A stretch of DNA of 14,773 nt from an uncultured Porphyromonadaceae bacterium (GCA_937892215.1 CALAVE010000051.1:1-14773); one strand, 5' to 3'; positions 5,765 to 13,387 are shown, numbered from the stretch's first letter. Numbers and translations are program-made. Notes: generated by a model not told the origin, from the sequence alone.

Positions 5765-8059
5765 ATGAGCAAAAGACTATTAGCAGCCGCGCTGATTGCG
5801 TGCGGACTGTGTATGAGCATTGCCGCCGAAGAAGCCGACAGCACAATGCAGAAAAGTTTGCGGGAGATAACTGTGGTATCGACACGTGCCAACAGCAATA
5901 CTCCGATGGCATTCAGCAACATCAGCGAGAAGCAGATTGAGCGTGTGAATCATGGAAAGGACCTGCCATTTCTGCTGAGCACCCAGCCCGGAGTGACCGT
6001 GAGCAGCGATGCCGGAATGGGCATAGGTTACACCGGAATCCATGTGCGCGGCACCGACCCCACACGCATCAACATCACAGCCAACGGAGTGCCCCTCAAC
6101 GATACGGAGAGTTCGCAACTGTACTGGGTGAACATGGGAGACATAGCATCGAGCATGCAGTCGATACAACTGCAGCGCGGAGTGGGAACCTCGACCAACG
6201 GCGCAGGAGCCTTCGGCGCAACGATAAACATGCTCACCAAGGACGTGGGCAAAAAACCTGAAGCCACACTTAGCGTGAGCGGAGGAAGTTACGGGACCCA
6301 CAAGGAGACACTCACGTTCTCCACAGGGCTACTACGCGGCCACTGGGGTTTCATGGGCCGGCTGAGCAACATAGGTAGCGACGGCTACATAGACAGAGCA
6401 AGCAGCCGCCTCAACTCGTACTTTCTGCAAGGCGGCTACTACGGAAAGAGCACCACAGTGAAACTGCTCACGTTCAACGGCACAGAAAAGACCTACATGG
6501 CCTGGGACTACGCGTCGAAAGCCGACATGGAGAAATACGGCCGCACCTACAACCCAAGCGGCAAATACACCGACATAGACGGCAAGACCGCATTCTACAA
6601 GAATCAGACCGACAACTACCACCAGCAGAACTACCAACTGGTGTGGAATCAGCGAATCGACAAACGATTCACCATAAACGCCACGGCCCACTATACCCAT
6701 GGCGACGGCTACTACGAGCAGTACAAGACCGACCAGAAACTATACAAATATCTGGTGGAAGGCGGCTTGCGTGCCGACCTGATAAGGCAGAAGAAAATGC
6801 GCAATAACTTCTACGGCATTGTGGGCGCGCTGAACTACGACAATAATCGCGGCCTGCGAGCCAGTCTGGGCGGCGGCTGGAACCGCTACGACGGCGACCA
6901 CTACGGGAAGCTGCTATGGGTGGGCAGCCAATACTACTGGGATGACGACGACAACCAGGTGTGGACTACAGCCGGCAACAACCTCAACCCCGACCGCAAG
7001 TATTACGACAACAACGCCAAGAAGAACGACGGGAACATCTATGCCAAGTTGAACTTCAAGATAGTGAAAGGCCTTAACGGCTTCGTTGACCTGCAATACC
7101 GGCACGTGAGTTACAAGATGAGCGGAACGTCGCAGGAATTCGACGAAGACCACAAGCAGATACCGCTGGAGATGAACCGCAAGTACGACTTCTTCAATCC
7201 CAAGGTGGGCCTTACTTACAAGTGGAGGAAGAGCCACACGGCATACGCATCGTTTGGCATAGCGCACAAGGAGCCAACCCGCAACGACTTTGAGGACATG
7301 CTTGCCGAGAGTACGCCCGTTGACCCCAAGGCCGAGCGCCTCAACGACCTGGAAGTGGGCTACCGTTTCCACAAGGGGATAGTAAAAGCCGAGGTCAACC
7401 TCTACTACATGTCCTATGACAACCAGTTTGTTCTGACCGGCGCACAGGACTCAAACGGAGAGATGGTGGCCCGCAACATCAAGGACTCATACCGGGCCGG
7501 CGTGGAACTTTCGCTGGGCCTGCGCCCCTTCAAGGGCTTCAGTTGGGACATAAACGCCACCCTAAGCCGCAATCGCGCCAAGAACATGACCGTGACCGTG
7601 ATTAACGAGGACTGGAGCGAGAGTACCGCCAACGTGGGCACCACACGGCTTGCTTACTCGCCAAGCGTGATAATGAACAACGTGCTGAGTTACAGTCGCT
7701 GGGGCTTCACGGGCACACTTATAACGAAATACGTGAGCGAGCAGTCGATGACCAACTCGGGCTTCAAGAAATACCTTGAGGACGACGGCACCTACACAAG
7801 CGCGGTGATAGACCCCGCATGTGTGACCGACCTGGACCTGTCGTACACGCTGAAACTGAAGAAACATCTGAAAAGTCTGACACTGGGAGTGACCGTGTAT
7901 AACCTGTTCAACAAGAAATACGAAAGTAACGGCAGTTGCTCCATGAACTTCAGGAAAAACGGAGACCAAATAGAGGCTTACAACGGCGGATGGGCATGGA
8001 CCACCTACTCGGCTCAGGCACCAATCCACTGCCTTGCTCACATGACACTAAAATTCTAA
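5765..8059 (+). CDS. TonB-dependent outer-membrane receptor, thiamine uptake (OMthi type)
   Basis: A 764-residue TonB-dependent receptor expected to import thiamine or its phosphates across the outer membrane. The substrate is inferred from the TPP riboswitch directly upstream and the PnuT-like transporter downstream, an arrangement known from Bacteroides. The signal peptide ends near residue 20-21 (SIAA|EE). A TonB-box-like stretch REITVVST lies at 33-40, the plug covers about 45-160 (RGTDPTRINITANGVPLND, then QLQRGVGTSTNGAGAFGATIN), and the 22-strand barrel fills the rest. It ends in the aromatic outer-membrane signal MTLKF. It lacks the carboxypeptidase-like N-terminal domain and the SusD partner of glycan receptors, which fits a vitamin receptor. 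An AAGGAGAG Shine-Dalgarno-like site (5748-5755), unusually good for this window, supports the ATG at 5765. Confidence 0.9.
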   Translation: MSKRLLAAALIACGLCMSIAAEEADSTMQKSLREITVVSTRANSNTPMAFSNISEKQIERVNHGKDLPFLLSTQPGVTVSSDAGMGIGYTGIHVRGTDPTRINITANGVPLNDTESSQLYWVNMGDIASSMQSIQLQRGVGTSTNGAGAFGATINMLTKDVGKKPEATLSVSGGSYGTHKETLTFSTGLLRGHWGFMGRLSNIGSDGYIDRASSRLNSYFLQGGYYGKSTTVKLLTFNGTEKTYMAWDYASKADMEKYGRTYNPSGKYTDIDGKTAFYKNQTDNYHQQNYQLVWNQRIDKRFTINATAHYTHGDGYYEQYKTDQKLYKYLVEGGLRADLIRQKKMRNNFYGIVGALNYDNNRGLRASLGGGWNRYDGDHYGKLLWVGSQYYWDDDDNQVWTTAGNNLNPDRKYYDNNAKKNDGNIYAKLNFKIVKGLNGFVDLQYRHVSYKMSGTSQEFDEDHKQIPLEMNRKYDFFNPKVGLTYKWRKSHTAYASFGIAHKEPTRNDFEDMLAESTPVDPKAERLNDLEVGYRFHKGIVKAEVNLYYMSYDNQFVLTGAQDSNGEMVARNIKDSYRAGVELSLGLRPFKGFSWDINATLSRNRAKNMTVTVINEDWSESTANVGTTRLAYSPSVIMNNVLSYSRWGFTGTLITKYVSEQSMTNSGFKKYLEDDGTYTSAVIDPACVTDLDLSYTLKLKKHLKSLTLGVTVYNLFNKKYESNGSCSMNFRKNGDQIEAYNGGWAWTTYSAQAPIHCLAHMTLKF

Positions 8060-8072
8060 CCGAGACCGACTA

Positions 8073-8696
8073 ATGATTGAATTCATATCCGCACACTGGC
8101 TGGACATGCTCACCACACTGCTGGGGCTTGCCTACATCCTGCTGGAATACAAGGCGAGCGCTTGGCTGTGGGTCGTGGGGTTCGTGATGCAGGCGCTGGG
8201 TATAGTGCTCTACTACCAGAAAGGGCTGTATGCCGACTGCGCCATGGAGTTCTACTACCTGGCGATGACCGTGTACGGCTTCAGCAACTGGGTGTATGGT
8301 GCAGGGGAAAGAGGGAAAGACAACAAACCGGCGGCCATAACACACTTTCCGCGGCGTGCGGCCATAGTGTGGTGTGCGATAGCGGCCGCGTTGTGGGGCC
8401 TGATTTACTACTTGCTGGTGACATTCACCGACTCCACCGTGCCTGTGGCCGACTCGTTCACCACGGCGCTGAGTCTGGTGGGCATCTGGGCACTGGCGCG
8501 CAAATACCTGGAACAGTGGCTTGTGTGGATAATGGTGGACGTGGTGACGTGCGCCCTGTACTACTACAAGGACATCCCGTTCAAGGCCACGCTCTACGGG
8601 CTGTACGTAGTGATAGCCGTAGCCGGCTATTTCAGGTGGCGTCGTCTGATGCGAGAGGAAGCCAAGACATCAAAAAAACCAAGCCCTATAATCTGA
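8073..8696 (+). CDS. pnuT: PnuC/PnuT-family inner-membrane thiamine transporter
   Basis: A 207-residue membrane protein of the PnuC (nicotinamide mononucleotide transporter) family. Members placed under TPP riboswitches next to a TonB receptor are the thiamine transporters called PnuT, which move unphosphorylated vitamin by facilitated diffusion and rely on later phosphorylation for trapping. About seven hydrophobic segments are visible. Family blocks are YADCAMEFYYLAMTVYGFSNW (53-73) and the WLVWIMVDVVTCALYYYKD stretch (149-167). A charged loop (about 78-95, GERGKDNKP) splits the halves, and the tail is Lys-rich. The gene starts 13 bp after the receptor stop, so the two are cotranscribed. 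The vitamin specificity rests on context rather than on a diagnostic residue. No thiamin pyrophosphokinase gene follows. Confidence 0.88.
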   Translation: MIEFISAHWLDMLTTLLGLAYILLEYKASAWLWVVGFVMQALGIVLYYQKGLYADCAMEFYYLAMTVYGFSNWVYGAGERGKDNKPAAITHFPRRAAIVWCAIAAALWGLIYYLLVTFTDSTVPVADSFTTALSLVGIWALARKYLEQWLVWIMVDVVTCALYYYKDIPFKATLYGLYVVIAVAGYFRWRRLMREEAKTSKKPSPII

Positions 8697-8704
8697 CGAA
8701 AACA

Positions 8705-10384
8705 TCAATAAAACTTGTTGTTAGCGACATAGCGCTTGGAGACAAAGCGGATATTGTTCAACAACTGCGATGGGTCAACATTGTAAAACTTATTGCCCAT
8801 AATATCGAGTGATTCGAAGTGCATACCATTAAGGTCGGCCCCTGCCCAGTTAGTCATGATGGCACCGGCAGGCTTCTCCACTCGCACTGTGTTTCTGACG
8901 AACCTAAGAGAACCCGTGCGCGCCCATGTGTCGAGCAGGTAAGCAGCCGAACGGCTCCGGAACGTATTGTCGGAGAAATTCAGGTCAAGGCGTTCCACGT
9001 TGTTACATAATATGCGCGTGTCGCCTTCAAATATATTCCCCACACCATAAATCTTAGTAGGTGGGATTATTTCTCCGCAGTTCATTTCTGAAAGCATATA
9101 CAAGCCTTTGAACTTGTTCCCGTTGAGCGCCACAACGCCACCGTTGTTCCACACCTTAATGAGTATAGCGCCAGATATGCCGTTGGCAAAATCACGCGAC
9201 GGTCTCTCGAGCGCCTCAAAGGTGTTGCCACTATACGAAACTTTTGCGCCGTTGATATTGAGGTGATAGTGTGCCGAATTATGCCATGATGTTGTCATCT
9301 CACATTGAGAGATGAACGTGTTATTATGTATATATAAAGAATCACTGGCCGGAGAAGTGTCCCTAACTTCAATGTCGGAATACCATGTGTCACGCGCCTT
9401 GGCACCTTTATTAAGTTGAATGGTATTGTTCTCAAAGCGTACATTGGTATGATGCGTGTAGCGGTCGAAAGTAAAAGTTGCCAGGTTGTGCATAGGCACA
9501 TCAATAATGAACTTATTGTGCGACATCAAGAAATCCTTTAACTCAAATTTCACCTTATCGTCACCCAAGTTAATAAGATTCAAGGTGAAATAAGTATCAA
9601 TTATTGTATCAGTGGGATTTTTACCTTTGTATCCTCCCGCATAGAATTCATTGTTAATCACACGAATATTCTCCTTGAAAGAATATCCTGAACGATTCTC
9701 GGAATCGCGTTTAAAAGCATCGTCGGAATATCCAAAGAATGAAAGTACCTCATCATTACCGAACTTTTGAAACTTATTATTCTCGATAATTACGTTGCGT
9801 GTGTCACCGCGTATGGAAATGCCTCCGCCCGCGTGAGAATTATTATAAGTCTGAAACAAGCAGTCGCGAACCACTATATTGGAACAAACACGATAATCAA
9901 GATTCAGCACATACGCATTATCCACATAGGTATCAACACGCTCAAACAATGATTTATGACAATGATAATGCTTGAATATGTATCGGTTATCAAATTCCAT
10001 CCACCACAAGCCTTCATGAGGAGCGAGACCCACTGAAAGGTCGTGAACCCACACCGCCGTGGTCTGTGGCAGACGAGGCTTGAAGCCGAAGAAGCAGTCG
10101 TCGGTGTGGTTCTTACTTTTGAGAATCACTATGTTAGTCTTGTCGCGACCGGCGCCACGGATTTCGGCATTGCAGAGTATGTCCACATTGCCGTCGATGA
10201 AGAACTCACCTACCCCGAAGGAGATGATAGCCGTATCGGCAGCGGTAAGCCCGCGCACCTGCTGCCGCAGGAAGTTGGTGAACGGTTCTTTCGATAGCGG
10301 CACTGTGATGTCACGCGTCACGGCCATTATTTCAAGGGGGCAAAATGCGGCCCAAACGAGCAGTGAGAGAAGCAGTTTTTTCAT
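8705..10384 (-). CDS. Secreted right-handed parallel beta-helix protein, function unknown
   Basis: A 559-residue exported protein with a signal peptide ending at about residue 21 (EIMA|VTRD). From about residue 190 onward there are some twelve rungs bearing an asparagine ladder of the form N-N-K/T/E-F: 201-205, 243-247, 289-292, 318-321, 353-357, 385-389, 421-425, 449-452, 482-485, 497-500, 529-533 and 554-558. This is the pattern of a right-handed parallel beta-helix, as in pectate-lyase-like and glycan-binding folds. I cannot assign catalytic residues or a CAZy family, so lyase, glycosidase or passive surface protein all remain open. The last rung runs to the final residue, with no C-terminal sorting domain. 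The gene is AT-rich between about 9250 and 10000 compared with its neighbours. Its stop lies 8 bp from that of the convergent transporter gene, with no terminator visible between them. Confidence 0.8.
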   Translation of the reverse strand: MKKLLLSLLVWAAFCPLEIMAVTRDITVPLSKEPFTNFLRQQVRGLTAADTAIISFGVGEFFIDGNVDILCNAEIRGAGRDKTNIVILKSKNHTDDCFFGFKPRLPQTTAVWVHDLSVGLAPHEGLWWMEFDNRYIFKHYHCHKSLFERVDTYVDNAYVLNLDYRVCSNIVVRDCLFQTYNNSHAGGGISIRGDTRNVIIENNKFQKFGNDEVLSFFGYSDDAFKRDSENRSGYSFKENIRVINNEFYAGGYKGKNPTDTIIDTYFTLNLINLGDDKVKFELKDFLMSHNKFIIDVPMHNLATFTFDRYTHHTNVRFENNTIQLNKGAKARDTWYSDIEVRDTSPASDSLYIHNNTFISQCEMTTSWHNSAHYHLNINGAKVSYSGNTFEALERPSRDFANGISGAILIKVWNNGGVVALNGNKFKGLYMLSEMNCGEIIPPTKIYGVGNIFEGDTRILCNNVERLDLNFSDNTFRSRSAAYLLDTWARTGSLRFVRNTVRVEKPAGAIMTNWAGADLNGMHFESLDIMGNKFYNVDPSQLLNNIRFVSKRYVANNKFY

Positions 10385-10417
10385 TTTTTCGGAGTTATTT
10401 TGTAGTTATTACAGTCA

Positions 10418-10425
10418 CAAATTTA
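10418..10425 (-). promoter_or_regulatory. Promoter -7 element of the beta-helix gene
   Basis: On the minus strand this reads TAAATTTG, matching TAnnTTTG. It would give a leader of about 27 nt before the ATG at 10384, and that leader is A/T-rich without a Shine-Dalgarno site. I do not see a clear TTG at -33. Confidence 0.5.
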
Positions 10426-10468
10426 CAAAGAATTTTGTATTTATTCGAAAAAACTTGCCCATGAGGTG

Positions 10469-10498
10469 TTGCAGTATAAAACTTTTTTACTAACTTTG
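10469..10498 (+). promoter_or_regulatory. Promoter of the tRNA-Ser gene
   Basis: TTG (10469-10471), a 19-bp spacer and TAACTTTG (10491-10498) form a near-consensus promoter. Transcription would start near 10505, giving a 5' leader of about 55 nt that RNase P would remove. Confidence 0.75.
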
Positions 10499-10560
10499 CA
10501 GTCGCTTAGTGAAACTACGGCCGCCCGATAGCATGGGTGGAAATTCGGCACCAAAGCACT

Positions 10561-10647
10561 GGAGAGGTGGGTGAGTGGCTGAAACCAGCAGTTTGCTAAA
10601 CTGCCGTAGGGGTAACTCTACCGCAAGTTCGAATCTTGTCCTCTCCG
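10561..10647 (+). tRNA. tRNA-Ser (anticodon GCT)
   Basis: An 87-base class II tRNA. The acceptor stem GGAGAGG (10561-10567) pairs with CCTCTCC (10640-10646), with G as discriminator base. The anticodon arm is GCAGT-TTGCTAA-ACTGC, giving anticodon GCT, which reads serine AGC/AGT codons. A long variable arm (CGTAGGGGTAACTCTACCG region) follows, as expected for tRNA-Ser, then a T arm with TTCGAAT. CCA is not encoded (the genome reads CAT after the discriminator). The 3' half of the gene is a typical integrase target, and an integrase fragment lies 147 bp downstream. Confidence 0.95.
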
Positions 10648-10654
10648 CATAATC

Positions 10655-10697
10655 AGGGTTAACAATCGCAAAATCAGATTGTTAGCCCTAATTTTTT
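10655..10697 (+). terminator. Intrinsic terminator of the tRNA-Ser gene
   Basis: A 13-bp stem with one GU pair (10655-10667 with 10677-10689), a 9-base loop, and six T residues at 10692-10697. It starts 8 bases after the tRNA ends. Confidence 0.85.
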
Positions 10698-10706
10698 GAA
10701 ATTATC

Positions 10707-10723
10707 GGGACGCTATAGGGACG
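10707..10723 (+). repeat. GGGACG direct repeat between tRNA and integrase remnant
   Basis: GGGACG occurs at 10707-10712 and 10718-10723, 11 bp apart, within the similar units CGGGACGCTA and AGGGACGGTA. One-helical-turn spacing next to an integrase gene suggests recombinase or excisionase binding sites, but the copy number is too low to be sure. Confidence 0.35.
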
Positions 10724-10748
10724 GTAATTTTTCACGGAATATCAATGG

Positions 10749-10799
10749 CGACATTTTTTGAAAACCGAAAGGCAGCCAAAAAATGTTAAAAAAATGTCG
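10749..10799. repeat. Overlapping inverted repeats at the integrase start
   Basis: CGACATTTTTT (10749-10759) is the exact complement of AAAAAATGTCG (10789-10799). The overlapping ACATTTTTTG (10751-10760) is the exact complement of CAAAAAATGT (10777-10786). The right-hand outer arm contains the ATG of the integrase remnant (10794), so either structure would occlude its start. This may be an operator or hairpin controlling integrase translation, or arm-type binding sites. Confidence 0.5.
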
Positions 10800-11096
10800 T
10801 GTCTTACAAAACGAAACACTGCTTCTGAATTGCTTGGTTTCACCTACCCCAAGCTTCATTCCGGAAAAAGTTGGTACGTCGATTTCTATGCAGCAGATCC
10901 TTCAACCGGGGAGATGCGAAGAAAGAAATACAAACTCGACGGGTTGAAGAAAATAGCAGAAAAGAAACGTAGGGCTGCCGAGATTATCGAGGCTGTGACT
11001 CGCCAACTTCGCGGCGGCTGGAATCCATGGGTCAACACCCAAGAAAGCCGTGGGTTTACTTTATTATCAGATGTCTTATATAGATATATGGAGTGA
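10794..11096 (+). pseudogene. Tyrosine integrase, N-terminal fragment
   Basis: One hundred codons matching the start of a Bacteroidales tyrosine recombinase of the type carried by phages and integrative elements. Residues 21-49 (LHSGKSWYVDFYAADPSTG, then MRRKKYKLD) and the GGWNPWVN block at 74-81 are the amino-terminal arm-DNA-binding domain. The fragment enters the first helix of the core-binding domain (LLSDVLYRYME) and stops. About 300 residues are missing, including the whole catalytic domain with the R-H-R-Y residues, so it cannot recombine DNA. I use the ATG at 10794; the open frame could extend to a TTG at 10758. The stop lies in the first unit of a GAGTGAT tandem repeat. Its position beside a tRNA 3' end, pointing away from it, is typical of an integrated element. 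The lone arm domain could still bind DNA if expressed. Confidence 0.8.
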
Positions 11097-11111
11097 TGAG
11101 TGATGAGTGAT
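11091..11111 (+). repeat. GAGTGAT x3 tandem repeat at the integrase break
   Basis: Three perfect copies of the 7-mer GAGTGAT at 11091-11097, 11098-11104 and 11105-11111. The first contains the TGA that ends the integrase fragment. The repeat also puts stop codons in the following register, so nothing downstream is readable as integrase. Confidence 0.8.
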
Positions 11112-11127
11112 TAGAGATTTTTTGACG

Positions 11128-11158
11128 CAAAGTTAGGTGACAATCACATAATCGCAAA
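11128..11158 (-). promoter_or_regulatory. Orphan minus-strand promoter
   Basis: On the minus strand TTTG (11158-11155), a 19-bp spacer and TAACTTTG (11135-11128) form a near-consensus promoter. It points left into the GAGTGAT repeat and antisense to the integrase fragment. No minus-strand gene follows before the tRNA. It sits just beyond the terminator of the receptor operon, so it is insulated from that operon. It is probably the promoter of a lost gene, or makes an antisense transcript. Confidence 0.55.
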
Positions 11159-11165
11159 AGACACG

Positions 11166-11195
11166 AAAAAACGCACCTCCCTGAAGAGATGCGTT
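11166..11195 (-). terminator. Intrinsic terminator of the sigma/TonB-receptor operon
   Basis: On the minus strand AACGCATCTC (11195-11186) pairs with GAGGTGCGTT (11179-11170, one GU) around a 6-base loop, followed by a T-run (A residues 11166-11171 on the plus strand). It begins 24 bp after the stop codon of the receptor gene at 11220. Confidence 0.85.
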
Positions 11196-11219
11196 CTCAA
11201 AATGTATGATGAAGCAGGG

Positions 11220-13370
11220 TTAATAAGAACGGCTGGATTCTCGTTCCTTGGTGTCGCGATAGACGTTGTTCACTTTGTTGCTACCGAAAGAGTAGGAAAC
11301 ACGCAGCGAGACGGTGTGGCTGTGAATGTTGTTGCGGGTGTAGACGCTGTAGCCGCTATACAACGCCGTTGATTTTGTGATGTTCCAGCCGAACGGGTCG
11401 CCCACGGCAGCAGTAAGCGTCAAGCGATTGTCAAGGAGCGTGTAACGCAATTCAAAACCAATCAACGACATCGCCTCGAACCGCACCATGCGCTCATGAT
11501 AGGGAAAATAATGGCTGAACCGCACATTGAAAATGAGTGTCCGTGAGCGATTTAGCATCAACGAGGTGTTGAGCTCCAATTTGCCGCTCCAACTGCTGTC
11601 GTCATGCTCCCGAAAATCGGCAATCTTCGATTTAGTATAGGTGCTGAACACCTCGCCACCCACATTCACATTCCACCAGTCAAAGATAGAACGGTAATAA
11701 GACGCATAAAGGCCCACCTTGTTGTTGTCGATGCAATTCATGGGAATTGAGAATTGCGAGCCGTCGGCATTGAATCGCGTGACATAGCCAATAGCATTGC
11801 GGTTGTAGGAGTTGTAGAGCACTGCATAGATGCCCTTGTGGCTGTAACTGAGTTCGGCATTGTGTGCAATGCTTGGCCGCAGGTCGGAGTTTCCTGACAC
11901 ATAGTCGCTGGTGGTGGTGTAGTAGCGGAAAGGATTGAGGTCGCCGAAATTTGGGCGCGTGATGCCCATTGAATAAGACAACGAGAAGCGACCCACATGC
12001 TGATGGTTCCAACTCAGGTTTAATGAGGGAAACAGATAACCGTAACTGTTGTTGTGCTGCTCATCGCCGACCGACTGAAGCCCCGTCACAGTGGTATGTT
12101 CGTAGCGCAGCCCAAGTTTTCCGAAAAAAGAGTTGCCGAAACTCTTCTCGGCACTGATATAGGCGGCAGCAGTTCGCTCGTCATAGTCAAACGCGTTGCT
12201 TTGTTTCGGGTCATAAATCCATTGCGAATCATCGAAAGTGCCGGCAGTCAAAGCCGTCTTGTTGCCAATGGCTGTGTAAGCCACGCCCGTTTCCATCTTG
12301 AATGCCTGGAACGGCAATGTCGCATCTAACTTCACCGAATGGATGTGATATTTGTTATGCCCGGCATTGGTCAGGTGCAATGAGCCGTCGGCCCAGGTCG
12401 TAAGCACATCTGAGAACGACTTGGCCGATTTATTGAACCAGTTGTAAGTGAAGCTCAACACCCTACCCTTGTCAGCAAGTTGCCAGTCGGCAAATGTGGT
12501 CAAGGTGAGCGCATTGTTCGGGCGAGACGGCGAATCGTTACATGAGTTGAGGATGATTCCATTGTCATTGGTCACATCGCTTAACTTGCTGTTCAGCCGT
12601 GTTGTACTCAAGTTGGCAATGACACCCATGTTGAGCTGGTCGGTGAATTTGTACTTGAAAAGGCCATTCACACCCAAAGCGCGGTTGGTGAAATGCGTTC
12701 TTCGATCAGATGTCTTCACATGGTCGCTGAATGTGTAGGTGCGGTCAAGGTCGTTGATGCCTCGGTTTTCGCCCCAATTGGCATCCACCGATAGTTCCAC
12801 TTTGCGAGTGGTGTGTGACAAATTGCCGCCCAACATGTAACTGAATTGTTCACGAGCGATGCCGCGCCCCCACACATTGCCACGCGTGCCAAGCGACTCG
12901 TTGCGCGTGATGATGCTGATGAACGCCACATTGGTCGCGGCGGCATATTTCGCCGGTGGTGTGGTGAGTACTTCAATTTTTTCAATGCCCGACGCCTGCA
13001 GGTTTTTCAGTTGCATGGCAATGGCATCGTCGGGCATCTCCAACAAGCGGCCATCAACGATGTAGCGCACCGACGACTTACCGGCAACGGTCACGGCATC
13101 GCCCTCAACGGTCACGCGTGGAATGCGGTCAAGCACCTCAATGCCGTTCAACCCTTTGGTGAAAGCGTCGTTCTTGGTGAGATAGACGATGCGATCGGGT
13201 TCCTGTTTGAGCACCGTGCGATGTCCGACCACCACCACTTCGTTCAGTTCCAGCACTTTATCCCAGTAGTTGGCTATTGAGTCAATGGCTGTTGAATCAT
13301 TGTTTTCTTGTGCGAAAAGAGACGCAGGGAGTAGAGCCATCAAGAAGATGGCTTTCAGTAGTTTGTCCAT
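11220..13370 (-). CDS. TonB-dependent receptor, OMP_b-brl (outer membrane beta-barrel) family
   Basis: A 716-residue outer-membrane receptor, last gene of a sigma-factor operon. The signal peptide ends after residue 20 (SLFA|QE), a TonB-box-like ELNEVVVVG lies at 41-49, and the plug covers about 55-158 with GIEVLDRIPRVTVEG, VRYIVDGRLLEMPD and IEKIEVLTTPPAKYAA. This plug style and the barrel resemble the OMP_b-brl (PF14905-like) receptors of Bacteroidota. It lacks both the carboxypeptidase-like N-terminal domain and the STN signalling domain, so it is not a standard Fec-type transducer. The barrel-closing strand VSLRVSYSFG is followed by a 20-residue polar tail instead of ending at an aromatic residue. 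The ligand is unknown; no SusD partner or transport gene is adjacent. It begins 17 bp after the previous gene, without a promoter of its own. Confidence 0.88.
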   Translation of the reverse strand: MDKLLKAIFLMALLPASLFAQENNDSTAIDSIANYWDKVLELNEVVVVGHRTVLKQEPDRIVYLTKNDAFTKGLNGIEVLDRIPRVTVEGDAVTVAGKSSVRYIVDGRLLEMPDDAIAMQLKNLQASGIEKIEVLTTPPAKYAAATNVAFISIITRNESLGTRGNVWGRGIAREQFSYMLGGNLSHTTRKVELSVDANWGENRGINDLDRTYTFSDHVKTSDRRTHFTNRALGVNGLFKYKFTDQLNMGVIANLSTTRLNSKLSDVTNDNGIILNSCNDSPSRPNNALTLTTFADWQLADKGRVLSFTYNWFNKSAKSFSDVLTTWADGSLHLTNAGHNKYHIHSVKLDATLPFQAFKMETGVAYTAIGNKTALTAGTFDDSQWIYDPKQSNAFDYDERTAAAYISAEKSFGNSFFGKLGLRYEHTTVTGLQSVGDEQHNNSYGYLFPSLNLSWNHQHVGRFSLSYSMGITRPNFGDLNPFRYYTTTSDYVSGNSDLRPSIAHNAELSYSHKGIYAVLYNSYNRNAIGYVTRFNADGSQFSIPMNCIDNNKVGLYASYYRSIFDWWNVNVGGEVFSTYTKSKIADFREHDDSSWSGKLELNTSLMLNRSRTLIFNVRFSHYFPYHERMVRFEAMSLIGFELRYTLLDNRLTLTAAVGDPFGWNITKSTALYSGYSVYTRNNIHSHTVSLRVSYSFGSNKVNNVYRDTKERESSRSY

Positions 13371-13387
13371 AATGCATTGTTGGTTAG

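Noticed and set aside
5536..5940. Plus-strand ORF of 134 codons across the riboswitch
   Set aside because: It covers the palindrome, promoter and TPP aptamer and then overlaps the receptor gene in another frame; the RNA elements explain the sequence.
5765..8059. Reading the thiamine receptor as a SusC-type glycan receptor
   Set aside because: No carboxypeptidase-like N-terminal domain, no SusD gene, shorter than SusC proteins, and directly under a TPP riboswitch.
12846..13280. Plus-strand ORF of 144 codons inside the TonB-receptor gene
   Set aside because: Antisense shadow of the conserved plug domain, rich in His/Val/Gly as expected for a reverse frame; no promoter seen.
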